Source of the DNA: JAJVHZ01 sp041395385
GTDB taxonomy: Bacteria > Pseudomonadota > Gammaproteobacteria > JAJPIJ01
Assembly: GCA_041395385.1 (NCBI GenBank)
Contig: JAWLAN010000012.1
Coordinates: forward strand, 1-64,000
Length of the DNA stretch: 64,000 bases
Direction of reading: 5' to 3'
Below, piece by piece: positions 1 through 8,970 of this stretch (position 1 is its first letter; every line of letters starts with the position of its first letter). The position numbers and the translations under genes are program-made. The notes beneath the pieces are model-generated. The model had not been told where the DNA came from and ran no database searches. It saw only the letters and a list, made by a program, of their open reading frames with translations.

Positions 1-574
1 GTTACGGCTAACCGGCAAAACTAATTGTCACCACCGGAAGATCCAATTGTCGCCAGACACCGGTCATCATCGTCATACGTTCATCCCCTGTGTCAGTTGA
101 ACGCGTCAATTCAATCCTTCTGGTATCGGGCAGCTCGCGGCGCCTGAGCTCGTCTGCCAGCGCTGTCCCCAGGGTATCCGGGCAAGACCAGAGTCACCGT
201 ATCCATAGTTGCGGCCTCGGCGGCGAGGATCGCCGTTCTCCTGCAGTGCAGTAACATCATCGATCGGCCCTCCGGGCGGTTCGGCACCGAGTGCCGATAG
301 CATCACGTCCTGTTGTTCTAAGTAACGTGCTTCCTCGAGTTGCGGGCAACTTACAGGTCGCTTACCGTGCGGTTACGACTTAGTCCAAGGGGTCGGAGGC
401 CAGGTGTCTGGGGCAGCATTCGATGCCCCACTGGCTTCCGGTCGCTTCCTGGCGTCAAGAGTCAGCCGCCTGAGATGGCCCGCCTTGACCGGCGAGGACC
501 GCTTCCTATCCTTAACATATAGGAAGCTGTGTGCTTCGGGGTCCCGCGTCCCTAGGCAGCAGAGACGGTTGTCC
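1..574. other. Non-coding left end of window
   Basis: I see no supportable gene in this stretch. Short open frames exist on both strands (for example 106-306 minus and 373-639 minus), but none has a recognisable domain, a good ribosome site or coding-like composition. The first 65 bases hold a spaced direct repeat, listed separately. The last part is the leader of the kinase gene that starts at 575; an in-frame extension upstream to 404 is open but is not kinase-like. Confidence 0.5.
23..55. repeat. Two 11-bp direct repeats spaced 22 bp apart
   Basis: AATTGTCACCA at 23-33 and AATTGTCGCCA at 45-55 differ at one base and repeat with a 22-bp period, about two helical turns. Multiple short terminal repeats of this sort are typical of IS21-family ends and of tandem protein-binding sites. 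No transposase is present in the window, so the element, if any, would lie to the left. Assignment to an insertion-sequence end is inference. Confidence 0.35.
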
Positions 575-2707
575 ATGACCGATAAAGTCCGTCGCGACGC
601 CTTGAAACCAGGGCAGTTGGTGCACTGGTACGAGATCAAGCGTGTCCTGGGTCAGGGTGGCTTCGGTATCACCTACCTGGCACACGACACCAACCTGCAC
701 CAGCTTGTCGCCATCAAGGAGTACCTACCCACAGAGTTTGCAGTCCGCGAGGCAGACGGCACGGTGCAGCCGCGCTCCGACGCCGATCTCGAGCGTTATC
801 GATTCGGACTCAGCAGGTTCATCGGCGAGGCACGCACGCTTGCCCGATTTGACCACCCCAACATCGTCCGCGTGCTGTCCATATTCGAGGCACGCAATAC
901 CGCTTACATGGCAATGCAATATGAGGACGGTGAAAATCTACGCGACATACTTGACAGGCGAAAAACGCTAAGCGAAGCAGAATTGTTGCGGATCCTGCTG
1001 CCACTGCTGGATGGGCTCGCGCTCGTACACGCGGCCGGGTTCATCCATCGCGACATACAGCCCGCGAACATATACGTACGCAACGACGGCAGCCCAGTCC
1101 TGCTCGACTTCGGTGCCGCACGGCAATCGGTCGGACGCACGCAAACAATTACCATTCTCGTGTCGCCAGGGTATGCGCCCCTGGAACAGTATTACGCGAG
1201 CGGCGGACAGCAGGGACCGTGGACGGACATCTACGCTCTTGGCGCGACGATGTATAGAGCGGTGGCGGGAATACCCCCTATCGATGCCATCGAGCGAAGC
1301 CAGGGCATACTGGGCAGCACCCGCGACATTCTCGTTCCCGCGACCGTGATCGGAAGAAGCCGCTACTCTGCTCGATTTCTCGCTGCCATCGATCACGCAT
1401 TGAGATTCGCAGAGAAGGACCGACCGCAGTCAGTACTGGAATGGCGCAGGGAGCTTTGCGACGATGCCACCCCCGTCAGGAAGTCGGCGGCATTGGGTTC
1501 GCAGGAACCCGGGGGAGCGCGCGAACCAGAAGGAATACAGGCCTCGAAGAGTTCGACGGCATCGGCGAATAACAACGCGGGCCGCAAGAAAGCGTTCGTT
1601 CTTGCAGGCGCGCTTGTCGGCTTCATCGCCGCATTCACCGCAGGGATTTTCCTCCGGCACCCTATTCCGACGGATCACCAGTCGGTTACCACTTCGGGAG
1701 TCATCATGGAGCTGCGTGCGGAGATTTCACGGCTGCGCGCTCGGGTGGACGAGCTGGACAGGCCGTCGCCGGCGGCTCAGCCCCTGCCTCCCGCCCCGAC
1801 TACGGAAGAAAAACGGGCATCCCCCGAGACGGTGGCAGCAGCGAATGCCACTCCTGGCAGTCCGACTTCCTCTGCGGCCACGCTGCCAAACGGCCGGACG
1901 GCAATTACGCCCAAAGCCCTCGAGGTGGTGTCGGTCGCACCGCGACAGTCCGAGGCTTCCACCGCAGTCTCGTCATCTGCCGACACGAAAAGCGACTTGG
2001 CTGCGGAGTCCGCGGACAGCCGTACACCCCCCACCCGGCCGCAAGAGATATCTCTGCCGCCGGCGTCTCCTCCGTCAATGGTAGAGCGCTCGGCGTCCTC
2101 AGCCGCAGCGCGGCAAACGGCCAAACGACAAAAGCCACATGCGGAGGCCGCTATCAAAATGGCAGGACCTCCGCAGGTTACCGCCAGTACCGTGGCGTCC
2201 CCTGCGGCGCGAACACATGCATCGGCTCTAACAGCCGCGCATGAACCGGAGACTTTCAGCGGCGAACCGGAGGCTCCTCCAGAATCACCGTACTCGCAGT
2301 TGCAGGGGGCGAAGACTGCATTCAAGCGCGGCGACTACCAGCACGCATTTGCCACCATGGAGCCGCTTGCCCGCAACGGTCAACCCGAGGCCCAGTATTA
2401 TTTGAGCTTGATGTATGAGACGGGGAGCGGCACGACCCGCGACGCCGACCGAGCGACCAGCCTGTTGCGACAGGCTGCGAATGGCGGCATTGTCGAGGCG
2501 CAGATGAAACTCGCGCAGATGTACGCCGCTGGCCAGGGTGTCCCGAAGGACCCATTTTATGCGTACGTCTGGTACGCCGTGGCCGCCTCCACAGGCAGCG
2601 CTGCCGCCACTCAGCAACGCGACGCTGCGGCCGACGCCCTGCAACCGATGGAACGCCGGCAGGCGGAAGCATTGAGCAGCTCCATACGCGCGCGCATTGG
2701 TCGCTGA
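575..2707 (+). CDS. Membrane Ser/Thr protein kinase with C-terminal Sel1 repeats
   Basis: A 710-residue Hanks-type kinase. The N-terminal kinase domain (about residues 20-290) shows the glycine loop GQGGFGIT (26-33), the ATP-binding Lys48 in VAIK, the catalytic loop HRDIQPAN (158-165) and DFG (178-180). A poorly conserved linker leads to one membrane segment (about 340-360), then a short heptad-like stretch, a long Pro/Ala/Ser-rich spacer, and two Sel1-type repeats (about 577-680) that should lie in the periplasm. The odd point is Gln162: this position is normally Lys in HRDxKxxN, so phosphotransfer may be weakened or unusual. I chose the ATG at 575 because the kinase fold begins directly after it; the open frame runs further upstream without domain content. 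A lipoprotein gene follows on the same strand. The kinase family is certain; its substrate is unknown. Confidence 0.9.
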   Translation: MTDKVRRDALKPGQLVHWYEIKRVLGQGGFGITYLAHDTNLHQLVAIKEYLPTEFAVREADGTVQPRSDADLERYRFGLSRFIGEARTLARFDHPNIVRVLSIFEARNTAYMAMQYEDGENLRDILDRRKTLSEAELLRILLPLLDGLALVHAAGFIHRDIQPANIYVRNDGSPVLLDFGAARQSVGRTQTITILVSPGYAPLEQYYASGGQQGPWTDIYALGATMYRAVAGIPPIDAIERSQGILGSTRDILVPATVIGRSRYSARFLAAIDHALRFAEKDRPQSVLEWRRELCDDATPVRKSAALGSQEPGGAREPEGIQASKSSTASANNNAGRKKAFVLAGALVGFIAAFTAGIFLRHPIPTDHQSVTTSGVIMELRAEISRLRARVDELDRPSPAAQPLPPAPTTEEKRASPETVAAANATPGSPTSSAATLPNGRTAITPKALEVVSVAPRQSEASTAVSSSADTKSDLAAESADSRTPPTRPQEISLPPASPPSMVERSASSAAARQTAKRQKPHAEAAIKMAGPPQVTASTVASPAARTHASALTAAHEPETFSGEPEAPPESPYSQLQGAKTAFKRGDYQHAFATMEPLARNGQPEAQYYLSLMYETGSGTTRDADRATSLLRQAANGGIVEAQMKLAQMYAAGQGVPKDPFYAYVWYAVAASTGSAAATQQRDAAADALQPMERRQAEALSSSIRARIGR

Positions 2708-2806
2708 CCGAATGAAGCATGCCGCCAGGTCGCCGGCGCGACGCGTATGGTCGTTGGGAAGCGTCTATTCTTTTGGTGTGCGGTAGATCACGCCGCGAGG
2801 ACGACC

Positions 2807-3430
2807 ATGGCCACAACCGGACAGCGCTCCGCTTCTTGCATCGGTCATTTTCTGGCTGTTGTCTCACTGCTTACGCTTCCCGGCTGCGCCGGCAAACAAC
2901 AAATCAATGATGCTGTTGCAGCGGTGAACGAGGAGTTTCGGAAGAGCTATGAGGAGGCTCTCGCCACCTCCGGGACCCGAACGTTCCGGACAACGACCCA
3001 AGCGGGCATTGCCGCGCTCCGCGGTTGTCTGACGGGAATGGGTATGCACGTGGTGGATGAGGATGCAGAAGCGGGCTATCTGCGCACATCCGGCCCGGCG
3101 CCGTCTCCCCTGGACACGCAAGATTGGCAGAAAGCCGTCCGCATCGACCAACCTCGCTTCCGGGAGATCCTCGCGGACCATGTGGGATTGCTGGCCTATC
3201 TAGTCGGCCTGGAGCCCGAGGGACTCGACGTGATCATCAACGGCACCGCCGTTCAGAAGCCTTCCGACGTCGAAATCTCGCTCACGATGCGCACAGTCGA
3301 GACGAAGCCTCCTCCGTCAGGCATGCCGCGCCGGCAGTACCCCCCACCATCTGCGGTGCGCATCGGCCTGGACAAGATCTGGAAATGCATTGACCAGCAC
3401 ATCTCGTCGTCATCGCGTTCCATCCCATGA
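2807..3430 (+). CDS. Predicted lipoprotein of unknown function
   Basis: A 207-residue exported protein. From the ATG at 2807, with a GCGAGG ribosome site, the N-terminus is a lipoprotein signal with lipobox LPGC and lipidated Cys27. The mature part is soluble, mixed helical and strand, with no domain I recognise, and ends in a Ser-rich tail. An in-frame start 20 codons earlier is possible but would add a charged extension before the signal. It lies 99 bases after the Sel1 kinase on the same strand, so the two may be co-transcribed and the lipoprotein could meet the periplasmic kinase repeats. That partnership is inference. The gene converges on the regulator that ends at 3468. Confidence 0.7.
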   Translation: MATTGQRSASCIGHFLAVVSLLTLPGCAGKQQINDAVAAVNEEFRKSYEEALATSGTRTFRTTTQAGIAALRGCLTGMGMHVVDEDAEAGYLRTSGPAPSPLDTQDWQKAVRIDQPRFREILADHVGLLAYLVGLEPEGLDVIINGTAVQKPSDVEISLTMRTVETKPPPSGMPRRQYPPPSAVRIGLDKIWKCIDQHISSSSRSIP

Positions 3431-3467
3431 CTCGCTGCGACCAGGAAGCGCACGGCGACAGTTCCAG

Positions 3468-6400
3468 CTACGGCGAAGGAGAGTCGCGAACGAGCGTCTC
3501 ATAGATCGCCTGGATCTGCGGCGAAAGCGTACCATGCCGCAGTGAACACTCGTTCCGGCAACGTTCATAGACATTATGGGCATCGGCCGGTCGCCCCAGC
3601 TTTCGGTAGACAAGCATAAGCGCCCGGTATGAGCCCTCTGCCTCGCGGTCACACGCGATAGCCCGTTCGTAACAATTAACAACGCTCTCCGGGTGCCCAG
3701 CGCGGTCGAAGAACGAGGCGATTTCCGTCAGGCACTGCAGAAGCCGCCCACGAAAGCTGTCGCGGCATGTGACGTAGCATGGAAAGTCGGACTCGTCTTT
3801 CAAAAACGGTCCGGTGTAGCACTCGAACAATTCATCGGCGAGTCCTTCAACGAGATGCGTGTCTATCGTCTGTAAAGGGCGGCGGACGAGTGCCTGTATC
3901 GCGCTCGCTATCTGCTCGAACTGCCAGGTATCGACATGGCATTGTCGCTGATCAAGACTTACCTTGCCCTCAGCCAGCAGTACTGCATCCTCTGCGCCAA
4001 ACATCTTCCGCAATCGATGCAGCGTAATCGTGAATGACTTGTGGGCGTACTCTTCATCCACGCGCGGCCAGAGCGTCTCGGCGAGCAGATCGGCACGTAC
4101 GTTTCTACCACCCATGGCAATGAGAACCTTGAGCAACTCCAGAGGGCGGCCCTGTGTTTTTGCAGGCGGCGCCTGAATCTCCTCTCCGACCATGAACCGG
4201 AAGTCGCCCAGCGTCGCGATCCGGATCTGCCACGGCCACCCGGCGACCCTGAGTGGCGGTGACTCCGGAAACAGCTTTCGAGTACGTATGAGGTGGCGCG
4301 CGTAGTCAGCGTCAATATTCTCTTCCAGCGCCTCCAGGCACAATCGTGCCATGACTGCGGGCTGCCACCACAGCACAGGCAGGAAGCCGTGCTCACGCCC
4401 CAATCCGAAGGCATAACGCAGCGAATTGAGGCCGGAACGTCTGCGTCCCTCCTCAATGGCAACCGCGGCATAGCTGAGCAGAGTCATGAACTCGAAGAGG
4501 GGATTGCCAAGATCGCGGGTCAGACTGTGTAGCCGCCGCCCCTGTGCAGCTCCCTGGCGCCGGTCACCGCATTCGAACAGCACCTGGACCATGGCCGAGC
4601 GACACAGAACCTCCAGGAAAGGAATCCCAAGCTCAATCGCCACCTCCAGCGCCTCTTTCAGCTCGCGGTAGGCGGTGATGAGGTCACGACGAAGTGCAGC
4701 GGGCCAGGCGCAGAGATAGTGATAGAAGCATTGGTCAATTCGACGACCACGCGAAACGATATCATTCCATTGTTTGAGTAGCTGTGCGGCCTCTGCGAGA
4801 TCCCCTGCCGCTAACGCGGCGCTCATGCCGCTGGCGAGGAGTTGAGTCCGCCAGGCCTTGATCCCATGCGTTTGGCATTGGCCAAGCCCATCGCGCACGG
4901 AGGCGAGACAAGCCTCGTAACGGCCCGAGAGGGCGTGGTGCATGGCTTCGGCGGCGCGGAACACCACCACTGCAACGGGAGACAGTCCGGGCCGCGCGAT
5001 CACCTCGCGCAGTGCATCTATGACATTTCGCGCGCGGTCGAGCTCCCCCGTCAGCATCAATCCGATGGCCACCATCGGCTCGATCAAGCCGCGCTGGCGC
5101 GCGGCGTCGCTCGCCCCGCGTGCCAGCTGCGAAGCGCGTACCAGCCACACATCCAAGTCGGGATTCGAAGGCTGGCGAAGTACCTGCGACATGAACATGC
5201 AATAGCATATTCGTGCCTCCTCGGCACTCAAGACATCCGGGTAGGCCTTCAGGAGGCGGTCGAGTTCGGCGATCCATCTATCTAGCGGTGTCAGGTCATC
5301 GAGTTCCGCAAGCAACGTGTTCATGACTCCCACGCAACTCAGGATCGCCCCCTTGGGATCCGCCTTATTCGCGGCGACAAACGAAGTATAGGCCTTCTCG
5401 AACCAGCGCCGGCCTGCCCGCGGCGCACTGCGGGCTCTCGCGGCACCCGACCAGTACTGCAACCACGGATCTTCTGCTACTGCTTCTGGTGGCAGATCAT
5501 CCAGCCAGCGACCCAGCACCTCGTCGCGTCCAGAATCAAGCATCGATTCGGAATAGTCCCGCACTACTGACGCGAGGCGATCCCATGCCGCGAGCTCCAC
5601 AAACAAGGCGACGGCGTCCTCGATTCGCCCCGCGGCCAGAAGTACCTCCGCAGCAGTACGTTGCTCGTCGGCCAGCTCGCGCGCGTTGCGAGTGTCCCTG
5701 GCTCGCCTGAGCAGGAACTCGCGGAAAAGTACGTGCATTTGATATTCGTGCTCACGGCCATTCTGCTTCTCGGTGACGAAATAGTTGTTTTGCGTAAGGT
5801 TCATCAGCAAGCGTGCGGCATCGGCTTGCCCTGATACCGCCTCAGCCATCGGGGCAGTCATCCTCGGCAAGTGCGCTGCGCGCAGGAGAAACTCCTGGGT
5901 GGTTGGTTCGAAGCGATCGAAGATCTCACCAGCCAGATAATCGAATACTGTTTGGGGCACTTGCGGCATACACCCCTCCGCGGGAAGCGCGCCGTGCCTC
6001 CGACTTTCCAGCATCAGCACCAGCCCCGCGGCCCACCCGTCGCTATCCGCACAAAGCCGATTGCAGTTGTCCTCGGTGAGCTTGACCCCACGCAATGCGG
6101 CGAGGTCCGCGATCTCGCTGCCTGTGAAGCGCAAGTCCGACCAGTCCACGATCTCCAATCGGGTCTGTGCCCGATAACGCGCCATCCGCGACGGCGGCTC
6201 GGTGCGCGACAAGATCATCACGCAGACGCCCGGCCGCATTTCGTCCAGCCCCACCATGATGGCTTCCTGCGAGTCAGACTGCGGCGGGAGCTCGTGATAG
6301 TTGTCGAACACCAGCACAAAGGGACACTGTACCCGGTGGTAGAGGTTGCGGAAGAACCGCCTGGCGAAGGCGCCGACACTTTGCACATACTCCGGCGTAA

Positions 6401-6698
6401 ACAGGGGGAGCGGCCGACCGCGCAGGTGTCGATGCTTCTCCGCCGTTCGTCCCAGATAGTGAAACAGGGTCGCGACGTCAGTGTCCGCTTGGTCGAGCTG
6501 ATACCAGAGGTAATCGATCCCGCGGTGCTCCAGGTAGCTCGAAACCAAAGTCGTCTTTCCGGCACCGGCCGGTCCAGAGATCCAGACGACGCCGTGGACG
6601 GCTGCCTCATCGAGTCTGTCGAACAGCCGCTCGCGCATGGCTACCCTGGCCAGCTTGGGCCGAGTGATTTTCGCGAGACTTAGGGTCGTGTCCGACAT
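3468..6698 (-). CDS. MalT-like ATPase transcriptional regulator with SARP/BTAD output
   Basis: A 1076-residue signal-transduction regulator. The N-terminal third is a STAND/MalT-like NTPase with Walker A GPAGAGKT (42-49) and a Walker B-like LVFDNYHE stretch near residues 132-140. The middle is a long helical, TPR-like superhelix. The C-terminus carries a winged-helix OmpR/SARP-type DNA-binding domain (about 830-925; note RPLELLKVLI and the KSFTITLHRLRK recognition region) followed by a bacterial transcriptional activation domain (BTAD, about 935-1070). The usual MalT relatives end in a LuxR helix-turn-helix, so the output module here is different. The ATG at 6698 follows AAGGGGA; upstream in-frame codons lack a ribosome site. 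It is divergent from the TRAP transporter operon at 6936, which makes that operon its likely target. The inducer is unknown. Confidence 0.88.
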   Translation of the reverse strand: MSDTTLSLAKITRPKLARVAMRERLFDRLDEAAVHGVVWISGPAGAGKTTLVSSYLEHRGIDYLWYQLDQADTDVATLFHYLGRTAEKHRHLRGRPLPLFTPEYVQSVGAFARRFFRNLYHRVQCPFVLVFDNYHELPPQSDSQEAIMVGLDEMRPGVCVMILSRTEPPSRMARYRAQTRLEIVDWSDLRFTGSEIADLAALRGVKLTEDNCNRLCADSDGWAAGLVLMLESRRHGALPAEGCMPQVPQTVFDYLAGEIFDRFEPTTQEFLLRAAHLPRMTAPMAEAVSGQADAARLLMNLTQNNYFVTEKQNGREHEYQMHVLFREFLLRRARDTRNARELADEQRTAAEVLLAAGRIEDAVALFVELAAWDRLASVVRDYSESMLDSGRDEVLGRWLDDLPPEAVAEDPWLQYWSGAARARSAPRAGRRWFEKAYTSFVAANKADPKGAILSCVGVMNTLLAELDDLTPLDRWIAELDRLLKAYPDVLSAEEARICYCMFMSQVLRQPSNPDLDVWLVRASQLARGASDAARQRGLIEPMVAIGLMLTGELDRARNVIDALREVIARPGLSPVAVVVFRAAEAMHHALSGRYEACLASVRDGLGQCQTHGIKAWRTQLLASGMSAALAAGDLAEAAQLLKQWNDIVSRGRRIDQCFYHYLCAWPAALRRDLITAYRELKEALEVAIELGIPFLEVLCRSAMVQVLFECGDRRQGAAQGRRLHSLTRDLGNPLFEFMTLLSYAAVAIEEGRRRSGLNSLRYAFGLGREHGFLPVLWWQPAVMARLCLEALEENIDADYARHLIRTRKLFPESPPLRVAGWPWQIRIATLGDFRFMVGEEIQAPPAKTQGRPLELLKVLIAMGGRNVRADLLAETLWPRVDEEYAHKSFTITLHRLRKMFGAEDAVLLAEGKVSLDQRQCHVDTWQFEQIASAIQALVRRPLQTIDTHLVEGLADELFECYTGPFLKDESDFPCYVTCRDSFRGRLLQCLTEIASFFDRAGHPESVVNCYERAIACDREAEGSYRALMLVYRKLGRPADAHNVYERCRNECSLRHGTLSPQIQAIYETLVRDSPSP

Positions 6699-6935
6699 GA
6701 CAACTTTCCCCTTACCCTGAGATAAGAATAGACCATGCGGCTGCATACAACCGGGCATTGCTGGCGGCAATTTCCCACGTCCCGCGAGTAACTGCATCCA
6801 TGCCGTGCACTTTGTCGCGCCGCCCGCTCGGGAATGCGTAGACTGCCTGGTCCGAGCGGCGACGCGGACCGAAACGGCCCTGTAAGCGCTTTGTAACTAC
6901 CCTTTCCATGCCGCACTTACTAGAGTTCCCGATAC
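6699..6935. promoter_or_regulatory. Divergent promoter region, regulator versus TRAP operon
   Basis: These 237 bases separate the MalT/BTAD regulator (leftward) from the TRAP operon (rightward) and must hold both promoters if each is transcribed separately. I cannot point to a convincing sigma-70 hexamer pair or a clear operator repeat. The regulator presumably binds here, judged only from the divergent arrangement. Confidence 0.4.
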
Positions 6936-7925
6936 ATGCACATTCGAGCGCTCGATTTCCGAGCGACCATGCCATTGAACGTCAAAAGACTCGTTGACCG
7001 TCAAAGGGCTCGCCGCAGGCCGCATATTGCGACAGTGCTTGTGGTGGCACTACTTCTTAATGGTAGTGGCTGTTCGGTCCGTAACTTCATCAGTGCCCGC
7101 CTTGCCGACTCGCTGGTGGACAGCGGAGAGGTTTACGCCCAGGACGATGACATAGAACTGATCGGCGCGGCGACACCGTTCGGGTTGAAGACGATCGAAT
7201 CGCTGCTCGTCGAGCAGCCCCGACACCGCGGACTACTACTCGCTGCCGCCCGTGGTTTTGCGCAGTACGCCTATATCTATGTCGCGACTCCCGCGGATGC
7301 GGCGGAAGAGCGCGATGTTGGAGCAGCCTATGCGCAGCGTGAACGGGCCAGGCGTCTCTATCTGCGGGCCCGCAACTATGGATTGCGCGGGCTTGAAGCT
7401 ACGCATCCAGGATTTGGACAGATGCTCCGCCTGGATCCAGCGGGTGCGGTTGCGCGCGTGGGTGCCGATGACGTGGACCTACTGTACTGGTGTGCCATCT
7501 CATGGGCAGCCGCGATCGCCTTGGCGAAGGACGACGCGTTCCTAATCGCTGACCTTCCGCAGACGGACGCACTTATCGACCGGGCGCTGATGCTGGACGA
7601 ATCGTTCGATGACGGAGCAATCCACGTCTTCCTCATTGGGTACGAGATGGCGCGAAAGACTCGTGGCGGCGATTCGGCCGCCAAGGCCCGCAAGCACTTC
7701 GAGCGTGCGGTCGCGCTGTCGGATGGTCTGCGTGCCGCGCCGTACGTCGCACTTGCCGAGTCGGTGGCCGTCGCTGAACAGAAGCGCGAGGAATTTGAAG
7801 AACTGCTCGAGCGCGCTATTGCCGTCGATCCCGACGCACGTCCCGAGTGGCGGCTTGCCAATCTTGTCATGCAGCAACGCGCCCGCTGGCTATTGGCGCG
7901 GACGGAGGAGCGATTCGGTGAGTGA
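6936..7925 (+). CDS. TatT-family (TRAP-T) lipoprotein of a TPAT transporter
   Basis: A helical lipoprotein of 329 residues (318 if the ATG at 6969 is used). An Arg-rich n-region and hydrophobic core end in lipobox GSGC, giving lipidated Cys46 (Cys35 from the second start). The mature protein is a bundle of TPR-like helices, and its architecture matches the TRAP transporter T-component typified by Treponema pallidum Tp0956. The gene order TatT, DctP, DctQM is the classic TPAT arrangement in which a trimer of TatT docks the solute-binding protein. The stop overlaps the GTG start of the binding-protein gene, so translation is coupled. Neither candidate start has a strong ribosome site. Family assignment is by recognised features and context. 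Confidence 0.82.
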   Translation: MHIRALDFRATMPLNVKRLVDRQRARRRPHIATVLVVALLLNGSGCSVRNFISARLADSLVDSGEVYAQDDDIELIGAATPFGLKTIESLLVEQPRHRGLLLAAARGFAQYAYIYVATPADAAEERDVGAAYAQRERARRLYLRARNYGLRGLEATHPGFGQMLRLDPAGAVARVGADDVDLLYWCAISWAAAIALAKDDAFLIADLPQTDALIDRALMLDESFDDGAIHVFLIGYEMARKTRGGDSAAKARKHFERAVALSDGLRAAPYVALAESVAVAEQKREEFEELLERAIAVDPDARPEWRLANLVMQQRARWLLARTEERFGE

Positions 7926-8970
7926 CCGTGCCGGACTTTTGACGGTGATATCGAGCGGACGGTTCCGACTGGCCGCGGCCGCTCTGGTTCTCCTCTTACA
8001 CCTATCCGAATCGGCATCAGCAGAACGGTCACTTGTCATCAAGGTCGCAACCATGGCCCCGAAAGGCTCGCTGTACCACCGCGTGGTTCAGGAGATTGGC
8101 GAAAAGTGGACCCGGGCGCAAGGGCCGGACGGGAAGTTCATCGTGTACACGGACAGCAGCCAAGGTACGGAGTTCGACGTGCTGCGGCGGATGCGTGTCG
8201 GACAAATACAGGCTGCCATGTTGACTGTCGCGGGCCTGCGTGAGATCGACCCAAGCGTGACCGCACTGCAGCAGTTGCCTCTGATGTTTCGCACGTGGGA
8301 GGAGTTCGACTTTGTGGCCGCACGACTGCAGCCGGAGCTCGAGCGGCGCATGCTCGCAAAAGGCTATGTAGTGCTCTTCTGGGGTGAAGGCGGCTGGATT
8401 CAGTTCTTCAGCAAGACCCCCCTCATGATGCCGGGTGATTTCAAAGGTCAGCGCATATTTGCCGGGGCCGGCGACCCGGCGCAGCTGCACATCTTTAGGA
8501 CATTTGGCTACCGACCGGTGGTAATCAATGTAACCGACGTGCCCCAGGCTCTGCAGAGCGGGATGATCGATGCGGCGCTACTGCCGACCATGTGGTCGCT
8601 CGTCTATCAAATCGACCGCGCCGCACCGAACATGCTGCACGTGAATTGGGCACCCGTCGTTGGCGCCACAATCATGACTCTGGACAGCTGGAATGCCATG
8701 ACACCCGAAGTGCAGGAGGTCCTTCGGGCTGCGTCCATGGACGCAGCCCGCAAGCTGCATGAGCATCGCCGCAGACTGGACGATGATGCCATCAGCGCGA
8801 TGCAGTCGCGCGGACTTCACGTTCATGACACGACACCGGAAGCCGACCGTGCATGGCGCGAACTCGCACAGACCGCCTGGAAGCACATCCGTGGAAACAC
8901 CGTCCCGGCAGAGGTGTTTGATCGCGTACAGGACATCCTGGCCGAGCATCGCAGCAGAGCCACTCCATGA
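7918..8970 (+). CDS. TRAP transporter solute-binding protein, DctP family
   Basis: A 350-residue periplasmic binding protein. The GTG at 7918 follows GGAGGAG with a 7-base spacer and overlaps the end of the TatT gene. A signal peptide (hydrophobic core ALVLLLHL, ending near SASAERS) precedes the mature DctP fold, which begins with the typical strand VIKVATMAPKGS. Later segments such as GYVVLFWGEGGW, a GQRIF core and DVPQALQSGMID fit the family pattern for ligand-binding loops. It captures an unknown, probably organic-acid or hydrophobic ligand, and hands it to the DctQM permease encoded next; the last four bases overlap that start. The closest architectural class is the TatP subfamily that pairs with TatT. 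Confidence 0.9.
   Translation: MSDRAGLLTVISSGRFRLAAAALVLLLHLSESASAERSLVIKVATMAPKGSLYHRVVQEIGEKWTRAQGPDGKFIVYTDSSQGTEFDVLRRMRVGQIQAAMLTVAGLREIDPSVTALQQLPLMFRTWEEFDFVAARLQPELERRMLAKGYVVLFWGEGGWIQFFSKTPLMMPGDFKGQRIFAGAGDPAQLHIFRTFGYRPVVINVTDVPQALQSGMIDAALLPTMWSLVYQIDRAAPNMLHVNWAPVVGATIMTLDSWNAMTPEVQEVLRAASMDAARKLHEHRRRLDDDAISAMQSRGLHVHDTTPEADRAWRELAQTAWKHIRGNTVPAEVFDRVQDILAEHRSRATP

Noticed and set aside
6712..6975. Minus-strand open frame in the regulator-TRAP divergent gap
   Set aside because: Overlaps the 5' end of the TatT gene and has no domain or ribosome signal.
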